From positions 9,984,501 through 10,048,500 of the forward strand of contig OZ018411.1 of assembly GCA_963969595.1 (NCBI GenBank): 64,000 nt of DNA, written 5' to 3'. This document shows, piece after piece, positions 38,928 to 50,029 of the stretch. The position numbers and the translations under genes were made by a program. The notes beneath the pieces are model-generated. The model saw nothing but the letters and a program-made list of their open reading frames with translations. It did not search any database and was not told the DNA's origin. This stretch comes from Neckera pumila. Lineage: Eukaryota > Streptophyta > Bryopsida > Hypnales > Neckeraceae. How positions within the stretch are numbered: position 1 is the stretch's first letter; every line of letters starts with the position of its first letter.

Positions 38928-39852
38928 CACCCTTAAAGGACCATTGTCCCTTGGGGGGACAAATGGGATTTTGGGCAGGTACCTAGGGGCTGATTTTTTG
39001 TTGTGATTTTTTGAATTTTTTTTGGAGATAGAAAAACTAGTAAGCTTTGTGGGAATATAATTTTTTTTCCAATTGGTGCCCGGGAACAAAAGTTATGCCC
39101 AAATAAGCTCAAAACAAGGGAGAGGAGGCAGCAAAAAAAATTTGCAAAAATTTAAATTTTTTTTTTTTTTTTGCCATATGGATTATATTTTTGTCTATTA
39201 AAAAAGCTTTGATTCGTTTCATTTGGATTTTTTATGAGAAAGTTATGGACAATCTTGTTTTTTTAGGCAATTAGAGCATCTTCTTGAAAAAAACAACTTG
39301 TAGGATTCATTTTGGAATGCAATTTTTGCAATTTTTCAGAAAAAAAAAGTTCCACATGGTTTAGTTTTTGTGCTAGAACAATCTCACCATTGGGATTAGT
39401 GCTTTTAATTCCATACAAAAGATATTAATATTTTAGATTTTACTTCTATCTTGTACATACTTTTACGTAACAGTTTTTTTAAGAATGAAAATTAAGTTAT
39501 TTTGAATTTCTTTTTTTATCCTAGACTCTCAACTCAATTCTCCAATAGAAAGATTTAAAGCTCAAAACTCTGTAGTATAAACAATTTAAGTTAAAAATGT
39601 TCAAATTTAAAAAATCTAGTCCCGCAATGTGTTGAAAAACTTGTTTTTTTCACTTCAAATGCAAATATCTTGCAATCTATGCTGTCAAAAAATTTGAAAT
39701 TTTTTCCACACATTCTCATACTAGTTAAGTATAAGATCCTATGGTTAGATGTGCAAAAAAAATAATTTTTAAATTTTTTTACTCTTTGCTCTAGAAATGG
39801 CAATTTCGAGAGTTTTTTGGTAGAAAAAAGGCCTTGGTCCTTTAGGGGTTAA
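38928..39852 (+). mobile_element. 0.93-kb TTAA-ended element
   Basis: The left end is CACCCTTAAAGGACC and the right end GGTCCTTTAGGGGTTAA. The interior closely follows 3909-4845 ('gggcaggtacctagggg', 'ggtgcccgggaacaaaagtt', 'gatcctatggttagatgtgc'). There is no coding frame. This is the best-preserved long copy at its right end. Confidence 0.78.
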
Positions 39853-40202
39853 GGTGTGACGCCTCACAAAAGTTGAAAGATGAAGCAAGCCCAGGGACTG
39901 AAAAAAAGTGTCCAATGGGGCTTAAATTCAAACATTGTAGCGAATACACCATGGCAACACCACCTCCTCTCAAAGCTCTCCAACGCAGCCTTGGACTAAT
40001 CAGGGCGCCTCACAATGAACTTGTTAGTAGCCTCCCATTCCACCCGTCCATAATCAACCGTGCCTAACTAGACGCATTGTACATGTTTAGTCAAATGCCA
40101 CAAAACGTTGTTGAACACCACATCGTTGCACTTGATCCATAAGGTTCAAAAAATCTTCGTCTTCAAGACAGCCCATAGGCTACTCATCCTATTTCCGTCA
40201 TT

Positions 40203-41111
40203 TTAACCCCTAAAGGACCAAGGAGCCCACTTTGGGCTTTTTGAGAACTCAAATAAGCTTTGTTGACTTCATAATTTGGAATTATTTTTTTGCATTAAAT
40301 TTTTAGGATGGATGCTACTCATCATAACCTACATGTGAAGCTTTGTTTTATGCCATTCCAATAAATATTGCAAAACTTAGAAGGATTCTTTATTTTTTAA
40401 TGTCAAATTGGACAGCAAAAATATATTATAAAAAATTATAAATTATTTTTTGAATGTTTTAAAGATTGATACCTACTCAAAAACATTTAAACCATTCAAT
40501 CTCAAGTATTAAGGTAAGCATTACAAGTAGTTTTATTTTGTGGGCAACAAAGGTAGAAAAAACATATATAAAGTTGTATTTTGCTCTCAATTTTGAAAAC
40601 TTTCAAAAAGAAATGAAAATGAAGGATTTGAATTGTTAATTAGAATATTTTCACCATAAGAATTAACAGTTTTTATTGTTTTGTAAATATTTGCAAATTA
40701 ATACTTTCTTTCATTTAGTGCTACCTTCTACTTTACAATTTTTTTAAGATGAATATGAAAGTTTTTTGGTTAAAATTTTATACATATATTCTCAACCCAT
40801 TTTCAAAAATAATGAATAATTGCACAAGTTATAGGATATAATTACAAACTTTTTTTCTAAAAATGTTGAAAGACAAAACTTCACCTAGAAAAGCCTACAT
40901 TTTGTAATTTAGGCACATTTGAACTTACAATTAGTGGAAATATTCACTCTAAAATTTTAGGACTATGTACAGTACTTGAACAAATAAACCAAAGGATCCT
41001 ATAGTTAGATATGTTAAAAATACAAATATTGATGAAGATTTTGACCTTGCTTTGGGAATAAGCATTTTGAAGGAGTTTTGGCCTCTAAACATGTTGGTCC
41101 TTTAAGAGTGA
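40203..41111 (+). mobile_element. 0.91-kb TTAA-ended element, diverged
   Basis: The left end is TTAACCCCTAAAGGACC (17 bases matching the family consensus) and the right end 'ggtcctttaagagtg', with the outer TTAA lost on the right. The block 'gatcctatagttagatatg' near 40996 is shared with the other long copies. It lies about 350 bp from the preceding copy and in the same orientation. Confidence 0.7.
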
Positions 41112-41477
41112 GTCAAGCAACTAGTTTATACAAAATGCATTGTCTAGTGTGACACTCATTATATATTACATAGTCAATCCTATTGTTGAAGTTGTTGTAA
41201 ATGGAACTCACTCCAATTTCATAGGAAATTTTCCTTTTGGTTATATATAAACATATATCAAACCAAAAATAAGCTATAAAATAACATAGATTATTTACAT
41301 AATGAAGTTAATATACATTTAAGAAAATACAAAGATGATCAATAGGAAAAGAACTGTAATCCAAAATTAAAGAAAGCATGGTTTTTAGACATCTTCATGT
41401 TATTTACAGATTGTCTATTTTCAAAGCCTTAATTTTTTTCTTTTTGTCATTTATAAATAATATACATTCTATAGAAT

Positions 41478-41599
41478 AGCCCCACTCCAACAAGCTGAAG
41501 CCACTCTCTAAAGGTTCTGCACCATTGATCTTAGAAGATCTTAGCAGATCAATGGTACAAAACATTTAAAGAGTGGTTTCAGCGTATTGGAGTGGGGCT
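41478..41599. repeat. 122-bp foldback element
   Basis: AGCCCCACTCCAA at the left pairs with TTGGAGTGGGGCT at the right. Pairing continues inward (GAAGCCACTCT / AGAGTGGTTTC; ACCATTGATCT / AGATCAATGGT) to a short loop. It is almost entirely palindromic, typical of a miniature foldback transposon. Confidence 0.8.
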
Positions 41600-41999
41600 G
41601 CTCCTACCTCAATATATATCAAACAAATTTAAAAGATTTGGTAGAAAACCTTGAATAAATTCTCAAGCATTTAACATCTTTGTTTTGAAGTAGACTCCTT
41701 CAATAGAATCCACTTGTGATGCATTTGGTAATGAATCCTTATTCTAAAGTATATAGTAAGTGAATTAGTATTAATGTATTAACTATTGCCTAATAAATAT
41801 AATGTATATAAAAGCACACGGGAGAACTAATTTCTTCATTGTTCCAATTATAGACAAATGTACAAAAATTGTCTTCTATTTTGTAATACAAATTTTTTAA
41901 TTTCTCTTCCTTAGCAACCTAAATCAGAAACTTTGATTTTACAAATTTTATTATTATTGGTAATAATAAACTCTAGGATTTTTTCCCATTACATGAGAT

Positions 42000-42200
42000 T
42001 TGGGGGTCTTAGAAGGCTATGAGTTCCCCTGCTGTCTGTTGCGTTCCCGCAGTCTGGAAACGCAGCAGCAGTAGCTGGCTGACGTGGTCGAGCGATTGCC
42101 ACGTCACTTTTTGCAAAAAAAAAAAAAAAAAAAATGGCTTAAAATGATATTTTGGTAAAAAAAAATTTTTTTTTTTTTTTGAAATTTTTTTTTTCTGACA
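42000..42200. repeat. Homopolymer-rich stretch (poly-A and poly-T runs)
   Basis: A-runs at about 42115-42133 and T-runs at about 42168-42195 within otherwise unique sequence. Open frames reported across it in both strands are homopolymer translations. Confidence 0.6.
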
Positions 42201-42345
42201 CACACCCGTACCGGCATTCACTGGATTTGGGCAAATCAAGGAACAAGCCTGAAACAGCTCTCCGCGACCCCCAAATATCATCTAATGATAGGGGTAAAAA
42301 AGGAGATATTGACTCCTTAATTCTCTTTGGCCATATCAAAGGGGG

Positions 42346-42567
42346 AGTTAACCTTAGAGCAAAGGAAATCATCTTTTTTAGTACCTTGTGAATCATTTGC
42401 CCCTAGGGAGTTAAAAAGACAACCAAGGGTGTTTATTGGAGGTCAAACTCTTGAGCAAGACCTCCTCTTTTTTCACAAACTTCCAAGGATGAATATTGCA
42501 CTTCTATCTTATGGAAAGATTCTTTTATCATCCATTAGACACATTTAGGCAGCATTACAGGGTTAAA
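42346..42567. mobile_element. 222-bp miniature TTAA-ended element, second copy
   Basis: Left 'gttaaccttagagcaaagga', right 'cagcattacagggttaaa'. The interior matches the element at 5354-5584 ('gacctcctcttttttcac', 'gaaagattcttttatcat', 'tattgcac'). Its terminal repeats are more eroded than in that copy. Confidence 0.65.
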
Positions 42568-43250
42568 TTGGAGTATATTGGTAAACCTAGATTGGATTTC
42601 AAATTTCAAGTTGTATTGGTGGTGATGCTCTGACTTGGGCCGGGACTGGGAACTGCTGAATCCATAATAAATTGAGGTGGCTTCAACTCATTTTTTGTAA
42701 GTTACTGACTTACCATGTGAAGAATATTTTTCAAATCTGAGATACCGTGCTGCACTGTGAGATTCCAAACCCCTTTTACAGTTTTAAATTGGAAAAAGAT
42801 GATTTTGGAACTTGTATATTCTTTTATTTATTGAGCTCTTGAATTTTACTTTTATGAGTTTTTGATTTGCTTTTATATTTTGTTTGCTCTGATATTTTAA
42901 AAAAGAAAAACTTAATTCTATTATTAATAGTGTTAAAAGAGTTCTAGAATCCAACAACAACCAAGGTCATTTTGGATTGAAAATATCACTTAATTTACTA
43001 CTTGTTTTCAAGGTAGTCAATTCTTTGTCAAATGGGATTAATTCACTGCTCTTGTAGCTAACTAAAGTGTAACTTAACTAGTCTGCAAATTGTTTTTTAG
43101 AGATAGTTAATTCTTAGTAATTTACCCATCTCAATTTGGTTAATTAGCTTTACTTGTAGTTAATCCTTACAAGGTCTAATTTGGATTGCAAGATGGTGAT
43201 TTCTTATGTATTTTCAGCATATAAGGCGCATATAAGTACACTTCATTCAG
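42568..43250. other. Intergenic, no gene recognised
   Basis: AT-rich sequence between mobile elements. No gene is seen. Confidence 0.5.
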
Positions 43251-43464
43251 TTAACCCCTAAAGATTTCCACATCCTCCAAAGAGGATGCACTATGGGCAA
43301 AATTCGGGTCAATTTGATTGCAAATATAGAAATATCAATTTTTGTTTTTTGATTTAACCTATAAAATGAAAGCTTAACAAATTTTAATTTTAATTTTTAA
43401 TTTTAAAATCAAATATTCATTGATTATTCATTGAAATATTGCAGTAGGATATAAATGACCATTA
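43251..43464 (+). mobile_element. Left part of a TTAA-ended element
   Basis: It begins TTAACCCCTAAAGATTTCC. The body is followed within about 200 bp by the separate TA-flanked MITE at 43465, which may have inserted into it. No matching right end was found. Confidence 0.45.
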
Positions 43465-43773
43465 GAGCAAAAATCAGTCTTCCGGAGGGCCGCTCCAAGT
43501 TGACATGCAAAGCTATTTCAAGCTTGGCCTGTCAACCTGGAAAAGTACCCCCAGTGAGTAGTCAGAATGTACGAGTGCTCGCCGAAGCAGTTAGATTTTG
43601 TAAAAAAAAAAATTAATACTTATTTATTCATAAATTTGGATTCCTGCGCCATTGTCACAATAGTTTCAGCTGCGCAAAAATAGGCGAAAAACTAATTTTT
43701 TCAGACCCGATAAACGAAATTTTAGGGTATTAAAGGGGTCCGTAGAGCAGCCCTCTGGAGGGCTGGTTTTTTC
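43465..43773. mobile_element. 309-bp MITE with TA flanks
   Basis: The left end reads GAGCAAAAATCAGTCTTCCG and the right end, on the other strand, GAAAAAACCAGCCCTCCAGA; both continue into GAGGGC.GCTC. TA lies on each side (43463-43464 and 43774-43775), as expected for a Tc1/mariner-type target duplication. It is non-coding. Confidence 0.65.
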
Positions 43774-43917
43774 TATAACAACAATATTTTTATATTTTTT
43801 GTATCTTCTTTTAAATTGATCTTTTAATATATATTGTCAAACATCGTTTTTCATTCTACCCTTCATTTTAGGTAAAATACTAGATTATTCAAGTATAGAT
43901 AATAATTGATATAATTA

Positions 43918-43918
<1 letters not shown>

Positions 43919-43981
<63 letters not shown>
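43919..43981. repeat. (AT)n microsatellite
   Basis: About 31 uninterrupted AT dinucleotides. Confidence 0.95.
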
Positions 43982-43985
<4 letters not shown>

Positions 43986-44080
43986 GTTTTAATTTAAAAA
44001 ATCAAGATAATTTGATTTTCCATCATACAAATTGAAAATCATTGATACTTAAAGAATAAGAATCTTTTTGTGTATGAAAA

Positions 44081-44275
44081 CACTACAAGAAAAAAGGGTG
44101 TTTTAAGTGAGTTTATAAGTATAGTCCTAGACATAAGATTTTAAGTAATAACCTTTAAATAGATTTCTAGCAAAATTTTACTTAAAACACATGTGTTTTA
44201 AGTGAAACTCTGCTGAAAATCTACCTAAAGATCATTACTTAAAATCATGTGTCTAGGACTATACTTAAATATCAA
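44081..44275 (+). mobile_element. CACTA-like terminus followed by a long hairpin
   Basis: CACTACAAGAAAA at 44081-44093 is the standard terminal sequence of plant CACTA (CMC) transposons. Directly after it, about 80-base arms (44106-44183 and 44200-44275, both containing the 'tagtcctagaca' block in opposite orientation) fold around the palindrome TAAAACACATGTGTTTTA. No right-hand CACTA terminus is found nearby, so this is an end fragment or an unusual deletion derivative. Confidence 0.6.
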
Positions 44276-44780
44276 AATTTTGACAATTACTTGCTAAATT
44301 CAGCTTGTAAGCAAACATATGATTTGAAGGTCATCACTAAGGGATTTGGAGCGTGAAAACAAATTTAATTATTTAAAAATCTTACACACTATTCTTCATA
44401 GTCACTTGTACCTACTGAAGAAATTTCAAATTAATTGACTTGCTTTTGTTGTATATTTACCAATTTATTTACCATCTATAGTTGGAACACTTAGTAATGA
44501 AAAAGGTAAACCATTTGTCTCATTGTACCATAGTCCTTTATCAGATTCAGCAATATTCATCGAGTAATTAATAATATTCTAAATTTTGACTTCAACAATT
44601 AAAAAATATCTATTGAAAAGTACATTTTACACCATAGTAAAATTTTGCCACATTTGGCAACTGTACCATTTTTCCAAGAAATGTTATAAGAAATGATTAG
44701 TGATTTTCTCCACTCCCTGTTGCGAGAAATGATTATTCTATTCCACTCCTTCCAGTAAGTTACCAGAAGGTTGAGCTATA

Positions 44781-45188
44781 AGGTAGGATGCTCTAAAAGC
44801 AACCGGCTTCTTCAAATCAACCCTACAAAATGGTACTGAATAGATATGAGTTGGTCTTTAAATGGACCACTTTAGTCATTGATTGACACCCCCCCCCCCA
44901 AAAAAAAGTATTCTTTATTGCAAGAGTGAGTCATTGGCCTTGATTTCTTCAAATCACGTAAGTGGACTCATTTTGAGAGACCTAGGGTCACAAATAGATA
45001 CCTACAATATAAATCTTAGGAAACTCATTACTAATTCAAAAATGCTTCAAAAAATATAAAACCACTTGGGTTGTATTCTTCATCCATTTTTCTTTCTCTG
45101 AAAAACGAGTGAAAAATATTTTTCATTACGCAAACCTAAAAAAAAGGAGGACCAGCCCTTAAATGGTCGCTTTTAGAGCATCCTACCT
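44781..45188 (+). mobile_element. 408-bp TA-flanked MITE, copy 1
   Basis: Terminal inverted repeats AGGTAGGATGCTCTAAAAG / CTTTTAGAGCATCCTACCT with TA on each side (44779-44780, 45189-45190). It has the same length as, and opposite orientation to, the copy at 45650-46057. A run of C followed by A lies near 44889-44907. It is non-coding. Confidence 0.85.
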
Positions 45189-45210
45189 TACTTGAATAAG
45201 AATGATACTT

Positions 45211-46120
45211 TATTGCTTCAACTAAGAGAATGGCAATGCACATATTCTAATCTAAGTTCCAATGATTCCGGCAATTAGCGCACTTAATTTTCTGCTAAGT
45301 TACCGATGATTTCTCTATCAATTTCCTAAAAAATCAAAATCTTCAAAACAACAATTATTTTCTGCTGAATCTAATAAGGGACTAGAGTAGCTGATATGTA
45401 GGAAACCCTACCAAATCTTTCATTAAGACAATCCATATCCTGAGGCTTAACAAGGAGAACGGCAATGTGCATATTTCATCCAATTTCCAATGACTACACA
45501 CTTAGTTTTCTAAGTTTTCAATAAATTTCTCTAACAATTTTCTATAAATTTGAATTTCTCAACAATAAAATTATATATCTTTTTTAATTAATTAATTAAT
45601 TTTATTGTTAAATTTCTTTTTCTGTTGAATTTGAGAAGGGACTATGGTAAGGTAGGATGCTCTAAAAGTGACCATTTAAGGGCTGGTCCGCCTTTTTTGT
45701 AGGTTTGCATGATTAGAAATATTTTTCACTCATTTTTTAGAGAAAGAAAAATGGATGAAGAACGTAACCCAAGTGGTTTCATGTTTTTTGAGCATTTTTG
45801 AATTAGTTACAAATTTCCTGAGATTTCTGTTGTAGGTACCTATTTGTGACCCTAGGTCTCCCAAAATGCGCCCACTTACAACTTCTAAAGAGATTTGAGG
45901 AAATCAAGGCCAATGACTGGCTCTTGCAATAAAGAACATTTTTTGGAGGGTTCAATAAATGACTAAAGTGGTCCATTTAAAGACCAACTCATATCTATTC
46001 AGAACCATTTTGTAGGGTTGATTTGAAGAAACCGGTCGCTTTTAGAGCATCCTACCTTAGTTGATAAGTGCAAAACCCACCAATCCTTTCATCGAGACAG
46101 TCGGTATCTTGGCTTCGAAG
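45211..46120. repeat. Direct repeat of about 230 bp, second unit split by a MITE
   Basis: Unit 1 starts near 45214 ('gcttcaactaagagaatggc') and unit 2 near 45444 ('ggcttaacaaggagaacggc'). Both contain a 'ccaatga' block and end in 'gggacta..g'. In unit 2 the sequence after that point is displaced to 46058-46120 by the MITE. Confidence 0.7.
45650..46057 (-). mobile_element. 408-bp TA-flanked MITE, copy 2 (inverted)
   Basis: Reverse complement of the 44781-45188 copy with the same terminal repeats. TA lies on each side (45648-45649, 46058-46059). The uninterrupted sister repeat at 45372-45420 has a single TA at the matching place (45388-45389), which shows directly where it inserted. Confidence 0.88.
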
Positions 46121-46558
46121 CTTCTGATTATCAATGCAGGACTGGTAGTTGGTACTGTAGTTGTAATTGCCACTTGAACCTAAGCAAAACTTGCTACCTA
46201 AGCAAGTCTTTCCTGTACGGACAAGCACATGTAAGTTAACTTATGTGTTGTCCCATTACTCTTATCCTTTGGTTTCATGAAAATGATTGCAAGGCTAGAA
46301 TTGCACAGACTGAAACTGAGGTGAAGGAAGTCTAGCCAAAACAAAAAAATAAAGAAAGAGAGCTCTTTCGATTTAAACCCCCACAATCCCAATAGATAGA
46401 CTATTTTTCCATCAAAAATCACTCAAAATTGTCATTCCCAAAACATTTTTTCCTTTTCTTGCATATCCAATCGTAGGATCTTGCACAAGACGAGTAAGAG
46501 AAGGTTTAGATGAAATTTCAGAAACTTTGACTATATTGATCATAAAATATAAATGTTT

Positions 46559-48653
46559 GATCCCTAAAGTTCTTTGACTATGTTTCACCAAAAAAAAGTT
46601 AAAATGGTCAGTTTTGATGGGAAAGGCCTTCAAAAAATGACGAATGAAATCTTGTTGCATCTTACCACAAGATCTAGTGGTAGGCTACACCATTATATTG
46701 TTATAAGAAAATGGAAACTTTTGAAGTTGAAAAAATGGTTTTGGGGGCATCCAAATCTTGTATAGCTCTAATTCAGGGAGGATTTTTTCATTTCACTTTT
46801 TTGCTTGATCTTCTTTTTTCACTTTTTGTGAAAAATTTGACTACATATTCAAAAATTTATAACTTTTCAAATTGGGGAACATGTACCAAAAAATTATAAT
46901 AGGAAACTAGCTTCAAGAAAAGTCTCATATAAAGCCCTTTTTTCAACAATTTATGGCTTGCATATAGTAATTTCTTCAAAATGTGATTGGTAAAGTTCTA
47001 GATTTCAACTAGACCTAGACAAGGAGAAAAAAACGTTCAAAATATATAACTTCAACAAGCTTGATCAATCTATGTCCAAGCTGAAAGAAAGGGCAGTTGG
47101 GCATATTAGGCCTGGCATGGGAGGAGGCTAAGTTAAGGTTAGCATAGCCCAACACATCTTGAATAACTAATACTAGATGAGGTTCTCCTTGATTTTTAAG
47201 ATGTTCCCCTTTCCCTCAATTTTGTAGATGTTCCCTGCTCTGTGAACTATAATTTTAGGATATTCAACATTAAATTCCAAGGAAATCAAAATATTTGGTA
47301 GCTATCTCCTATATCTTCTAAATCTACTTATAGTGTGCGTATGGAGATAAGTAAAGAAGATTTTATACAAGTGGGGGGGGTATGAGATAAAACAACCAAC
47401 AAGGGATATGTAAATTAGAATTACTATGAACTCAATTGGTTATAGTTAAGTGAAATTAAAGCAAGAATTGTGTTGAAATAAGAATTTTAGCTCTCATTTT
47501 GGCCTATCAGAATAATTTTTTCCAATAAACTTTGAATTAAGAAAAGTTTAAAAACTAAACAAACTTTCATCTCCAAAAATCCGTTTGAAATTTTGAGTGT
47601 CCAATCAAAAGTAATGCACAAACTTCAGAGAAGGATTCAAAGGGACATTTTCTTTGACATTTTCAAATATCTTCTCTAAAATTTGTCCATGATTTTGTAT
47701 TGGAGGTTCAAAATCACAAAAAAGTTATTGGAGATGAAATTTAGCTTGATTTTCTAACTTTTTTTAGTTCAAATTTTTTTGGAAAAAGTTATTATACTAT
47801 GCCAAAATGAGAGCTAAAATTCAACTTTAAACACAATTCCTAGGTTTTGACAATGAGGGATCAAGCTCTCATCTTCAAATTATCCCATACCCTTTGAAAA
47901 TTCATGATGAAAAATGGATTTGATTATAAAAACAACCTCTCCACCCTTCACTCTTATGAATGCCAATGAAGCATTTGCCTCATTTTGCCATCAAATTTTT
48001 TTTAGATGGTAGTTTGTCAAATGGCAAATTTGTCGTTGACTCAATGGATTCCTTTGGATGTTTGAATTTCTTTATTTTCAAGGGGGGTAGTTAGGAGTAA
48101 TTGCCCCATTAGGCCAAAGGAAGCTATAGAGCAATTGCCTTCTTGCCACCACCTCCTTGAGTACATTGTGACAAATTTATAAGTCCAAAAAAATGTCAAA
48201 GAAGTACCTTGCTTTGAATTAGAGGTTCCCAAGGCCTTGCCTAAGCTCTACCAGGCCTTGCAATGCAAATTTTGCTCTAGCTTACCTTGCTTGTGCTACC
48301 CTTTGTCCTTAAAAAACGGCATTTTCCCCCATTATTTCTCATGGACACATTTGATTGTAAAACAACTTGGTAGAGCAGTAAGATACTCCTTGTCCTACAT
48401 CTAGAAATAATTCAATAATTATAGTGAATTTTTTGTTCATAGTAAGCTACCCAAAATTGCTATATTGTCAAAAAACTGTAGATGCCAAAAAACATCTCAT
48501 TCCCCCGATTTGAAGAATTTTTGCAAAAGTTACAAGGCTCTGAAGTTCGCAGCCGGTCAGCCCTAATCAGTCCGATTCTGTCCGTGAACAGTGATATTCC
48601 GTCCGATATGACAACCATGAAAAAATGTTGTGTGGTCCTTTAGGGATCAAAAG
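46559..48653. mobile_element. Possible 2.1-kb TTAA-family-like element, non-coding
   Basis: The left end is GATCCCTAAAGTTCTTTGAC; the right end is GGTCCTTTAGGGATC, whose reverse complement begins GATCCCTAAAGGACC. The shared GATCCCTAAAG ends suggest one long element, but no transposase frame is seen inside and the outer TTAA is replaced by TGATC. The two ends could also belong to different truncated copies. Confidence 0.3.
47377..47893. mobile_element. 517-bp foldback element
   Basis: Outer ends GGGTATGAGATAA and TTATCCCATACCC. The strongest arms are 47464-47577 and 47726-47842, both carrying 'ttttagctctcattttggc' and 'tttcatctccaa' in opposite orientations. A large imperfect hairpin is predicted. 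There is no coding capacity. Confidence 0.7.
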
Positions 48654-49017
48654 GAAGAATACAAGGTTTTTTTCCTAGTTTGACTAAAATATAAGGCTTT
48701 GAATCTTCTTAAATTAAATTTTTTGTACTATAGATTGTGAATTAAATATTTTTTGATATTGAGAAATTGAATTGAGAGTTCAAGGAAAAAAAGACATAAT
48801 TTTGATCCTTTAAAAAATTGTTAAGTCAAAATAGGAAAAAAGAAAAAACAAGACAAAAGGAAAAACACAATTGTTGATAGTTCTGAGATGGAATTGAAAC
48901 ACACTAATCTCAACAATAAGATTGGTTTAGAAAGCAAATTAGACCGTATATAATTTTTTAATAGGGCTACTGTGGCTTTTATAGCAAGAGTTTACAATCA
49001 CAATCTATCAATTATAG

Positions 49018-49951
49018 TTAACTCCTAAAGGACCAACATGCGTTTTTTGGCAACATAAAAATTTTGGGCCGGTACATGTGATTGGAGGATTGCGTATTTT
49101 GGGCTGAAATTTTTAGAGAAGGTGGGAATGAGGAATATCTTTCATATGCACTAAATTTCATGACATTTGGAAATATGAGTCAAAAGTTATGGCCTAATAT
49201 GTTGTTTGTTTCTCAAATTGGGTAGTTTGGGCAGATAGAAAAAATCATTTTCAAAAATAAAAATTAGAAATTGGTTTATTAGATTTATGTATAGTTACTT
49301 GAAAAGCTTTGAGTCATTCCATTTTTATCAATGAGTCAAACGTTACAAGGATTTTTAGTTTGCGGGCAATTATGGATTGTCTACTATAAAATAAACTTTG
49401 AAGTCGTTTATTTCACTTAATTTTCAATATTTTTCAAAAAGAATAAAACTATGGGATGTAGATTGTTTATTAAAACATTGCAACCATTGGAATTGGCATT
49501 TTTCAATTCCATAATTAACTTCTTAACAATTTAGTATTTTGAACCATTCTCTACTTCTTTCTACAACCTATTTTTTTCCTATATGTTGTACAATTTCAAA
49601 TAATCTGAAAAATTTCAAGCATGTACCCAACTTGCCTTGAAGAATGAAACCAAAGAAGCACAACCATTTTAGAGTTTTTTTCATAATAATCTGACCTTGT
49701 GAAGTGTAGCGCCCGATTTTTTGCAGGGCCAAAAAAAGGACTTTTGCCACTTCAAACGCTAATATCTTCCAATCTACACAATGGAAATTTTTGGAATTTC
49801 TTTCACACATTTTCAAACTAAAGTACTACAAGATCCTACGATTACATGTATCCAAAAGTGATATTTTTTCCAAAAATTTGGTACATGTCCTAGAAACGGC
49901 AATTTTGGAGCATTTTTGGTGAGAATGTAGTCAAGGAACTCTATGGGTTAA
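49018..49951 (+). mobile_element. 0.93-kb TTAA-ended element
   Basis: The left end is TTAACTCCTAAAGGACC and the right end 'ggaactctatgggttaa'. Blocks shared with the other long copies include 'gggccggtac', 'cacttcaaacgctaatatct' and 'gatcctacgattacatgt'. It is more diverged than 38928-39852 and is non-coding. Confidence 0.7.
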
Positions 49952-50029
49952 AGATCTGATCATGCCATTTCTAAAAACATAAATTTTGTTCAAATCCAAT
50001 GTTCCTAGAGAAAGTTAGGACCAAATGAA

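Noticed and set aside
42009..42396. Frames rich in Lys or Phe on both strands
   Set aside because: Produced by A and T homopolymer runs.
43919..43981. AT repeat as a possible origin or matrix attachment site
   Set aside because: An AT microsatellite alone is not evidence for either.
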